NCBI GenBank assembly: GCA_013076295.1
Contig: RQOL01000466.1
Coordinates: 1,984,001 to 2,048,000, forward strand
Reading direction: 5' to 3'
Length of the DNA: 64,000 nucleotides
Source of the DNA: Sanderia malayensis
Lineage: Eukaryota; Cnidaria; Scyphozoa; Semaeostomeae; Pelagiidae
Position numbers and translations under genes: made by a program. Within the stretch, counting starts at the first letter, position 1; each line of letters opens with the position of its first letter. Under the pieces are notes generated by a model. It did no database searches, was not told where the DNA came from, and worked only from the letters and a program-made list of their open reading frames with translations. This document shows, piece by piece, positions 59,401-64,000 of this stretch.

Positions 59401-60516
59401 TTGCTATTGCTAGTTACCTCTATACAAAAGGGTCCCGGGCGACAACGGGCATACATCAATTTAGCATTTACATTATCACGTCTACTGACAAAAGCTTGGC
59501 ATGTGCAGGTCCAAACTTGCAAGAATCTCTGTATGAAAATCACTTATCGCCAGGTAATGCATTCAAGGAGTTTGATGGGAGCCCCAGGTTATGCTATGCT
59601 GCCATACTTTTGTTGACAAGTTTGGAGATTTTGCTGACCACATCAACGTCTTGAGAAGTGATTGAGTCACCGAACGAAAATTCCAAAGGGCGGGCACACA
59701 GCGATGCATAAAATGGTTTTATTAATTTAGAGTTGCATTTCATCTCATTAGTAATTAAATTCTTTGTCCAAATCTCACCACACTGAATTAATTTCGCAAG
59801 ACAACGCTTCCAAAGTTCAAAAAAACAATTGGAAAGGCCGCTTCAATGAAATAAGATGCGCGAGACAAAATAAGAATAGTTACTCCGTGTATCACAAATT
59901 GCAACAATAAGCTCCATCTTTGCTCCAAGTAGCAATATAATACGCCATAACAACAAAAAGGGGAAATCAATTTAGTATTTATCCAAGAAAAAATATAAAA
60001 CTGTGCCAATATTACAAGGGCTAATCAACTGCGTCGTCAAATAATAGACCTGTTCAGCACGCAACGGACCAGCACGGCAGGTACATTTACAGCGCAAAAC
60101 AACTTTCAGTTAAATAACAACTTGCCGCATTGCAAAATGTTGGCTTTGGCATTCAAATAACGCAATAAAATAAGATATCGACCGTGATTTTGCGAAGTAA
60201 TACGAAAATATAAATATTGATGATGCGAGCAGAATTTACCGACGTGTTAAACGATTACTCCACTCCATAAGCCATGCAATTAGGCCCAAATCGCGATACA
60301 ATGACAACATTTACACACAATTTTATGATCAAGCGAATCTACTTCCCCTTAACAGCCAATTTAAAAGGTAATAGATCATTTCAATTTGTAAACAAACCTC
60401 AAATTAGTTACTGCCCTCTTCAATCTCTTCTTGGCCTTGCTTCTCTCTTCCGCAAACGATGTTAGCAGCAGACAAAATGTCAACAAAGCAAAGATACACA
60501 AACGTCTTGCTTCCAT
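29497..60516 (-). CDS. CUBN: Cubilin-type endocytic receptor: signal peptide, 2 EGF, 26 CUB
   Basis: Forty-two predicted exons sum to 9,666 bp (3,221 aa) with every phase consistent; stop TAA at 29497-29499. The ATG at 60516 opens a signal peptide (CIFALLTFCLLLTSF), then RLKR, a furin-type site placed as in cubilin. Next comes a cubilin-like N-terminal segment (VTTDGHLAIQSAANHNI) and a short helix (IKTLSNQVNTLKQ), then EGF domains and an unbroken CUB array. There is no transmembrane segment after the last CUB, as in cubilin, which relies on amnionless for anchoring. Vertebrate cubilin has 27 CUBs and more EGFs, so this is a shorter-stalked relative. The expected role is apical uptake of protein ligands; ligands here are unknown. 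The alternative is a separate CUB-array family, but the N-terminal match argues for cubilin. Confidence 0.92.
30296..30455. repeat. tRNA-like SINE fragments in a cubilin intron
   Basis: A minus-strand box B (CTGAGTTCGAACCCC) lies at about 30301-30315. A plus-strand pair follows at about 30365-30455: box A TGGCACAGTCAGTAAAGCG and a GGGTTCAAA box B-like word. No intact tRNA fold. Confidence 0.4.
31085..31260. repeat. Polypurine tract in a cubilin intron
   Basis: About 175 bp almost free of C and T on the plus strand (GGAGGAAGGGAGAGATG, GAAAAGACGGGGAGGAG), between CUB24 and CUB25 exons. Confidence 0.7.
32790..32930. mobile_element. Tc1/mariner-like MITE, copy 2 (truncated or decayed)
   Basis: The right half (GTTCTGAGCAGAAACATCAGG...GGTTCTTAATCC...TATGCGGGTGCTTACTG-TA) matches the copy at 35802-35948. 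The left end is poorly preserved. Confidence 0.5.
33350..33610 (+). repeat. Degenerate ATGTACAAGA repeat tract in a cubilin intron
   Basis: ATGTACAAGA-like words recur about every 25-30 bp (GGATGTACAAGAGGATATG, ACATGTACAAGACGAGATG). Similar words occur in introns at about 32080-32270 and 34640-34930, suggesting a shared degenerate satellite. Confidence 0.5.
35802..35948. mobile_element. Tc1/mariner-like MITE, best-preserved copy
   Basis: A 147-bp element, ends CAGTAAAAACCCGCGTATAAGAA and TTCTTATATGCGGGTTTTTACTG, flanked by TA on both sides. The interior has a doubled AATAGGCTATTGTTCC-like word. No coding capacity. Confidence 0.8.
36046..41828 (-). other. CUBN: CUB domains 10-18
   Basis: CUB10 41478-41828; CUB11 41133-41230 + 40807-41047; CUB12 40416-40630 + 40076-40211; CUB13 39526-39873; CUB14 39077-39424; CUB15 38500-38856; CUB16 38032-38213 + 37728-37893; CUB17 37197-37366 + 36931-37111; CUB18 36509-36692 + 36046-36218. 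Each pair or single exon is a multiple of three bases. CUB15 requires donor AAATCG/gtcagt; the adjacent gtaaca would break the frame. CUB16 starts GCGKAY. The position of the internal intron differs between the split CUBs. Confidence 0.9.
42698..42925. mobile_element. Mariner-like MITE in a cubilin intron
   Basis: Left end ACAGTGGGTAAGCCAAAAAA and right end TTTTTGGCCCACCCTGTG are imperfect inverted repeats about 30 bp long, followed inward by CCCCCCTGAC and AGGAGGGGGT. TATA-rich flanks fit a TA target. About 228 bp, non-coding. Confidence 0.65.
43369..43610 (+). repeat. 82/83-bp tandem repeat, three copies
   Basis: The word TTTGGCCGTTGGCCTATAAT starts at 43377, 43460 and 43542. Each copy continues with GACGAATATAA...ACACATAGCAACC. 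The third copy is rearranged. It lies in the intron between CUB7 and CUB8. Confidence 0.85.
44570..44880. repeat. Polypurine tract in a cubilin intron
   Basis: About 310 bp of GA-rich DNA (GAGAGAGAAGGGACAGAGAC, GCAGGGCAGGGCAGGGCAG) between CUB6 and CUB7. The Arg/Glu-rich plus-strand frame here is an artefact of composition. Confidence 0.8.
45410..45990. repeat. Degenerate ACAATACAGT(T)CAGTGC repeat tract
   Basis: Nearly 600 bp built from variants of CAGCACAATACAGTTCAGTG with irregular 20-35 bp spacing, shifting near 45840 to TACTGTACAATAT-like words. It lies beside CUB6 in the large cubilin intron. Confidence 0.85.
46594..47700 (+). CDS. Intronless orphan ORF nested antisense in a cubilin intron
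   Basis: Single 368-aa frame, MVKGITKLPLIKIESYDD..., with no recognisable domain. The protein is Lys/Arg/Ser-rich and probably disordered. It carries several basic-directed Ser motifs (RSKSNSLPD, KRHGSFDS, PRSKSVGN, KRHMSLEE). It ends in an acidic Ser/Asp run (FSDSSDESTDSNDSSDDN) and a short helix-like tail (EERLEMIEKAHGIVHH). A polyA signal AATAAA lies at 47978-47983, 278 bp past the stop. Codon use looks coding and no splice sites interrupt it. It could be a lineage-specific gene or a retrocopy; length and polyA signal argue against chance. Confidence 0.7.
   Translation: MVKGITKLPLIKIESYDDNEDEKYEGNFNRSSQQIAVNKKQIGRKLRKSKRDEAIDSAFHGSFDRERKVNNERQSKEFIKIGTLIKDVKRGGISSGTNGKIGISRSKSNSLPDIMSASLESSFEVAESNLLKSIGKRSIENNKSGMTRVGFKGDGYLDKYDRNINALVSPMLQRKKRDPTPNTGKHLSLSFKRHGSFDSSTSRMLGSRHANEISPHHINPTGVTIRGKEVRGSWQGRSLNAVDGTHKPRSKSVGNVKELQQRTDIKEDDMMKKHSKHWLVAREVLLTQTTKFPHISKARAKNITNNNEDIKDCEYFKTFSDSSDESTDSNDSSDDNTAVRDAFKRHMSLEERLEMIEKAHGIVHHQNK
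47978..47983 (+). terminator. Probable polyadenylation signal of the nested ORF
   Basis: AATAAA on the plus strand 278 bp after the stop at 47700, in AT-rich DNA. Position and strand fit the nested gene, not cubilin. Confidence 0.45.
49080..49223. mobile_element. Tc1/mariner-like MITE, copy 4 (diverged)
   Basis: Left TA-CAGTAGTCCCCACATATAAGAA, right CTTATATGCGGAGACTTACTA-TA, with an interior GAACAATAGG...TTGTTCAAAAACAAT. Ends and spacing match the element at 35802-35948. It lies between CUB4 and CUB5. Confidence 0.6.
49780..49862. repeat. 28-bp hairpin with 27/28 matching arms
   Basis: Arm 49780-49807 (ACTACATTGCGTCCCTGTGC...) and arm 49835-49862 are reverse complements except one base; the loop is 27 nt. 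TTAAACAGT occurs at 49765-49773 and again at 49862-49870, a possible target duplication around the hairpin. It lies between CUB3 and CUB4. Confidence 0.75.
51232..51415 (+). repeat. Tandem ~62-bp repeat inside the CUB1 intron
   Basis: The word GGCCTAGTAAGAAGATTCGATACATTGTAAGA recurs in about three diverging copies in the intron that splits CUB1 (key words CCTAGTAAGAAGATTCGATA and GATACATCTACAG). Confidence 0.75.
52072..52150 (-). repeat. tRNA-derived sequence (SINE head or tRNA pseudogene)
   Basis: On the minus strand, GACAGGGATGGCCGAGTGG contains a perfect box A, and GTGGGTTCGAGCCCAC is a box B/T-arm-like hairpin. The 3' end CCTGTC pairs with 5' GACAGG. The T loop is one nucleotide short and the anticodon loop lacks U33, so it is unlikely to be a working tRNA. 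Ser/Leu-like head. Confidence 0.55.
53280..53405. mobile_element. Partial copy of the 53856-54040 element
   Basis: Shares the order GTCTGATTCGAGCACCCTGG, GAAGCATGAAAATATTCGAAT and GATCCTTAAGGGCGAG with the fuller element 500 bp away. The ends are missing. Confidence 0.5.
53823..53860. repeat. Perfect 15-bp hairpin abutting a MITE
   Basis: GACTGTATTGAAAAT, eight-base loop, ATTTTCAATACAGTC. The right arm overlaps the left end of the pogo-like MITE, so it may be a nested or solo end. Confidence 0.6.
53856..54040. mobile_element. pogo/Tigger-like MITE, 185 bp
   Basis: Left end TA-CAGTCCACTCTGTCTAATTCGAA and right end TTCGAACTATGCAGATTTGACTG-TA are imperfect inverted repeats with TA on both sides. 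Several TTCGAATTA words recur inside. This resembles the non-autonomous pogo/Tigger pattern. Confidence 0.7.
54041..55597. other. Cubilin intron 2, unannotated part
   Basis: AT-rich intron DNA. A weak duplication (CAATTCACCAATTCAATTCACC) occurs near 55062-55080. No exon, RNA or transposon end supported. Confidence 0.45.
55598..56003. mobile_element. MITE with CACGTTTTTTTTTATAAGAAACC ends
   Basis: Left TA-CACGTTTTTTTTTATAAGAAAC and right GTTTCTTATAAAAAAAAAGC-GTG-TA are inverted repeats of about 24 bp, enclosing about 360 bp. AAAAGTTTCTTAA recurs inside in both halves. Flanking TA suggests a Tc1/mariner-type target. It lies 155 bp from cubilin exon 2. Confidence 0.6.
56295..57407. other. Cubilin intron 1, left part
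   Basis: No gene supported. The words GTGACCAGAACAATAACTATTGCG and CTATTGCGGTGATTGACGTGAG are weak inverted partners (about 56855-56955), perhaps a decayed element. Confidence 0.4.
57408..58045. mobile_element. hAT element, internally deleted, perfect 8-bp TSD
   Basis: A 638-bp element with ends CAGTGGCGTAGAT and ATCTACGCCACTG. It is flanked by identical GTTTAAAA at 57400-57407 and 58046-58053. The ends match a very common hAT terminal sequence. It carries a decayed transposase tail on the minus strand (separate entry), so it derives from an autonomous hAT. Confidence 0.88.
57705..57935 (-). pseudogene. hAT transposase C-terminal (hATC) remnant
   Basis: The minus strand reads LEIALTLPVSSAHDERAFS, then, after a one-base frameshift, RVKTYLRSTMNEERLSNLT and a tail ending in a stop. 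This matches the hATC dimerisation region (LPVSSA.CERSFS...LK..LRSTM..ERL..L). The rest of the transposase is absent. It cannot be functional as it stands. Confidence 0.75.
59006..59339. mobile_element. hAT-type MITE, copy 2 (perfect 8-bp TSD)
   Basis: A 334-bp inverted copy of the 4667-4998 element: ends CATAGGCGCCGACTACG and AGTCGGCGCCTGTG, flanked by identical ATGCCAAT at 58998-59005 and 59340-59347. The interior is highly similar between copies, so both may be recent. It lies in cubilin intron 1. Confidence 0.9.
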
Positions 60517-61031
60517 GTCGATTTTCTGCTGAGAATGATATCCTTCTTAAAAACGCTCAATAGTCATATCAGGTCTCTGAGGAGAGATTGAATTAAATGA
60601 CGCTTTCAAGATTACTATCGCCTCAAATAAAAAATTGATTCGGAATTTGAGACTGTGTTCGCTTCGGTTCAGCAGCGCTAGCAATGGTCATTGTTCTAAA
60701 GTAAAAAGCTTGCTTGCTCTTGTATTGTGTTTGACAATTGGACAGTACGGGAGACACAAGATAAAGAATATGCTATTTTTCATTCGTTGTTCAACAACTG
60801 CCTTTGTGGTTTATATGGTTTTACATTTACAGTCCCTTGAACACAAATTACCCCCCATTCGGGAGCAGGGATTTTCATTTCGTCGCCATTCCTCAACAAC
60901 AAGGATAGAACGCCCACCTCGATGAAGGAGGGGAGATAAGCAAATGTCAGGGCTGCAAAAATACATTCCATTGGTGAATTTTTCTTGACTGAAAACAAAA
61001 ATGATAAACAATAAAACCCTGTATACCTTAC

Positions 61032-61250
61032 CTGCCTGGAATTTGGGTCGTTGTCTGTTGTCTCGACTTCCGCAGACGCGGTCAGTCAGTATCTTGGACT
61101 TCGGCTTTAATATCTCCTTCTTCAACTGAAACGTAAATAGTTCACTCGACTTTCGTCTGAAATCACAGCAACCGAAATTGAATAAACTGTGCTTCTGGAA
61201 CGAAGCCAAGCCAACGATGTTTGTAGGTGGAAAGATCCAAGCAAAAAAGC
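61032..61250 (-). other. Candidate non-coding leader exon of cubilin
   Basis: A strong minus-strand donor (TTCCAGGCAG/gtaaggt) lies at 61031-61032. An acceptor-like site (atcattctcagcag) sits just upstream of the cubilin ATG. Together they allow a 5' UTR exon at about 61032-61250 spliced to the start-codon exon. The 5' limit is unknown. Confidence 0.3.
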
Positions 61251-62018
61251 AGACGCGACAGTTATAATTGAATTCCTTTTCTTTCAACCGCGCCGATCAT
61301 TTGAGCGAGAACAAAACTCACCGACTGATCAAGTCAACTCGTCAAGTCAATTCACTTGCCTGTCACGTGGAAAGAGCAAGCAGAATGCGGAAGTCAACAG
61401 GAATGAATAAGCCATCCATTGCACGCACAAACTTGAATGACATTTTGAATTGATTGAAGCAAAGGACTGTTTGCCCCAGAGGGAATACCGTGAATGGAAT
61501 CGTGGACCCCAAAACCCAACAGGCATTGAAAAATGATACACAATGCACAGGAATAATAAATGCCCTGGCATCTGCTATCGTTTAAATTCTTCGCTTTATT
61601 CTTGATCAACGTATAATAACTCACCCCCAGGGGGGTAATCCGAGACAAGGCTCTACTGCCTCCCCCCAGCATCGAAAACATAAAAGCGATTTACCCGATT
61701 TTCGTGGAACAAATTTATATCATGTTTCAATACTAATACTTACAATTGAATGAATGACTGCATAGATTTAATAGCATTTCCTGTAATCAAAACCCAGCAA
61801 TGAATAAATCAGCAGACAATTTAAAGTTCAACAACATCAAATCCTCAGTCAATTGTTGGTCTTCACTGTCTTGCCTCTGCTTGCACACACAGTAGATACA
61901 ACATCCACTGCGGTATAAGAAATTCTGCATTAAACCAACGATTACTTGTTCATGCAGCAAGCATGAAACAAATGCAGGTTGTATGGATGCTGCATTAGAT
62001 CCAGCTTGGAGTGTTACG
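61251..62018. other. Region between cubilin and INO80D genes
   Basis: Likely holds the cubilin promoter and the INO80D-like 3' UTR. A minus-strand AATAAA (TTTATT near 61592) could end the latter. No other gene supported. Confidence 0.4.
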
Positions 62019-63961
62019 TCACGAGTTGGTCGACGTCGAAGTGAACATGGTCGAAAGAAAGATATCAGGATTGACTTTCTGCAAAGGAGGCTCAGCCTCG
62101 TATTTCCTCTCCAGCGACATCACCACAGTTGCCTTGTCTTGTGCTGCGGCTACGGCCGCGTATGGAGGAGGGGGATTCCTCGGCAAAACAACCAGGTCAT
62201 TCGTGTCCAGGGCACCAGCTTTGCTTGAGCTGATGCCACTGTTCTCGAACTTGAAAATACTTGATGCTGCTTTCGAACGGGGCGAGGGGGTCGTGAAGGG
62301 GGGCGAATAGATGCTGTTATTGGAAGACGAGGGAGCAACTCGAATGAAACCGCCCGTTGTGTTGGAGTTTTCGTTGCGCATTGGCAGCGTGAATTTCGCC
62401 CACAAAGGAGCACTACTTGCATTAACGCTCGTCGATGCGCCGTGACTATTATTAACGACTGGAGCTGAATTGGCAGTTGAGCCATTGATCGTTGTCCCAC
62501 AAGTCACGCCAAACCTGTCCGAATTCAACAACGAAGTTCTCGACGATGCAAACTGGCCTTCGCTTTTCAAATTACCACCGATGAGACGCGGAGACGCGGC
62601 AACCGGCAACATGTTGTCTCCACGACTCGCAGCCGCGCTCAGGCCAAACACGGGGTTCAGCGAACGCCTGCTGAACCCACTGGGCGACGGTGGTCCCTGC
62701 TTCATCGGTTCGAATAGCGACTTCTCCAACGAGGCCTTTGAAGGCGAACACATGCCGGGGTAGGACAACGTACTCGGGATGCTCTCCGCGGAAAGTTGCA
62801 TTAACGTTGGTGACGTCACGTCTCGTGGATCGCTCATCACTCCCATGCTGAACGTGCTGCTAGGCAACAGAACATCGTCATCGTCCTCATCGAAATTGAA
62901 GCTGTCTTGGTGACTACGGCCCATGTTGACCAGGGGGTAATGTCGTCCTTCATCTTCTGATAACGATGGAGATGATAGTGATGCGCTGTCCATGTCAAAC
63001 GGCGCCAGCTCACTCGCGGACGACGCGTTTGTACCAATCCGTTCGTACGCCCGCGGTGTGATAATCATGTTTTCGTCTTCAGTCGAGTCGTCTTTGAATT
63101 TGCCAATCTGCCATTCGTGATTTTCATCTGATTCAGCAGACAGCTGTCTTTCTATTTTGTCCGGTAAATAGCCTCCGCTCGCGACAACTGCTGTCCCAAT
63201 GACGTGCGAATTCGCTTTTCTTTTCGGCTTGTTCGGAATGGCGAACTTCTTCTGCAGTTGCGCTTTCAGGCTCCGCTTCGGTAGAGCAGGCTTCACGCGG
63301 TTCTTTTCCGTCTTCTCTGACGGTTTTTTCGACCGCTTTGACGGAGCAACGGAAGCGTCTCGGTTGGCAGATATCATCTGAAAAAATAGTCAAACACGTG
63401 CTTGAGAAAAAATGTTTGGGTTTGGCAAAAATCCAGATTAAGAAACTCAAGGTTGATTCATAATGATTCACATTTTACAACTCCATCCCATCCTATATCA
63501 AACTCTACAATATCAAATTCATGTTCCACAATGCTATGCTGTAACATTCTGAGAAAAACAAGGCTCCGTTATATTACACTATTTTTTTCTACCCTATCAA
63601 ACCCATCATAAACCAATTAAAATCTCTTCATTCTCAACTTCTTATACCAAATTTTCTTCCTTTCTGGTTCATCCTTTTAAATCCTAATCCATCCTTTTAA
63701 CCATATTCTTATCCTGTTTTATCCTGTCTTACAATGAATCTAGTCTATTCTATGCCATCCATTCTTCTGGAAACACCGGAGTAAGCGAGTAAAACAAAGT
63801 TAATACGAGTAAGCCTGGGATGTTTACCATTTTCAAAGAATGTTCACTGCAGAGGGGCCATTCGTTTACGAGATCAACAACGGGAACCAAGCATTGTTGT
63901 CCTCCGGCAAACCTCGCTGTACACTTTCCAAATAAGACCTGATCTTTATCCAAACCAATGT
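62019..63961 (-). CDS. INO80D: INO80 complex subunit D-like, C-terminal exons (5' part outside window)
   Basis: Two exons: 63828-63961 and 62019-63377 (stop TGA at 62019-62021); the phase is continuous. The first encodes VLFGKCTARFAGGQQCLVPV...PLCSEHSLKM, the second zf-C3Hc3H domain shared by INO80D and KANSL2. It matches INO80D (CTAKFADGQQC...PLCEEHAKKM) much better than KANSL2. The last exon opens with a basic stretch (KRSKKPSEKTEKNRVKPALP), as in INO80D, then a long Ser/Pro/Asn-rich, probably disordered tail with an acidic patch. INO80D is a metazoan-specific, nuclear accessory subunit of the INO80 chromatin remodeller. The exon upstream of 63961 lies beyond the window. Confidence 0.85.
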
Positions 63962-64000
63962 CTGTGTTGTGTTGTTAAGGAAAACAAGCTTGGTGCATAA

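Larger units (their letters stand above)
52297..60516 (-). other. CUBN: Cubilin N-terminal exons: signal peptide, trimer region, two EGF domains
   Basis: Exons: 60398-60516 (signal peptide, RLKR, AVTNL), 56159-56294 (NKPKIVTT...GGTSIKSMLNT), 53540-53578 (13-residue helix), 53086-53190 and 52297-52483. The last two form EGF1 (CCGNPCVSDATG...CVCDAGYKGVKC) and EGF2 (CGNVMCLNGGTCMNQ...CKCTSGFFGPRC). Exon 1 uses donor TTGAG/gtttgt; the alternative gtaact donor would create a stop on joining. In cubilin this N-terminal region trimerises and binds amnionless. Confidence 0.82.

Noticed and set aside
62150..62310. Plus-strand frames over the INO80D last exon
   Set aside because: Shadows of the 453-codon minus-strand exon, which joins the zf-C3Hc3H exon in phase.

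Overview
The window is animal nuclear DNA: AT-rich, with intron-rich genes (GT-AG splice sites, polypyrimidine tracts), many short non-autonomous DNA transposons, and proteins belonging to animal families (PAR-3, cubilin, INO80D). The species cannot be fixed from the sequence. The compact genes and many small inverted-repeat elements suggest a non-vertebrate animal. Exon boundaries were read from splice consensus and checked by reading phase. In the three long gene models every predicted junction keeps one open frame.

Layout. (1) 1-10,614, minus strand: a DUF4062-NACHT-TPR protein of the STAND class. Its start codon is at 10,614 and its 3' end lies beyond the left edge. One exon, 529-3,690, carries a 2.6-kb array of 21-bp (seven-codon) repeats that opens up a single TPR motif. 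(2) 10,615-15,013: divergent intergenic region with a partial copy of exon 1 of that gene and a 1.6-kb foldback element. (3) 15,014-26,755, plus strand: a complete 17-exon PAR-3 polarity scaffold (1,461 aa by exon addition). (4) 26,756-29,496: intergenic, with purine-rich DNA, a MITE and some candidate minus-strand exons. (5) 29,497-60,516, minus strand: a complete cubilin-type gene of 42 exons and about 3,221 aa. It encodes a signal peptide, furin site, N-terminal trimerisation region, two EGF domains and 26 CUB domains. An intronless 368-aa orphan ORF lies antisense inside one of its introns (46,594-47,700). (6) 62,019-63,961, minus strand: the last two exons of an INO80D-like gene that continues past the right edge.

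These look like ordinary neighbouring nuclear genes, not an operon or a single pathway. PAR-3 and cubilin are both linked to epithelial apical domains in other animals, but their adjacency is not evidence of co-function.

The strongest unusual signals are the in-frame minisatellite that splits a TPR of the NACHT protein, the nested antisense orphan ORF, and a varied set of short transposons. Several of these have clear target-site duplications, and one retains a decayed hAT transposase tail.
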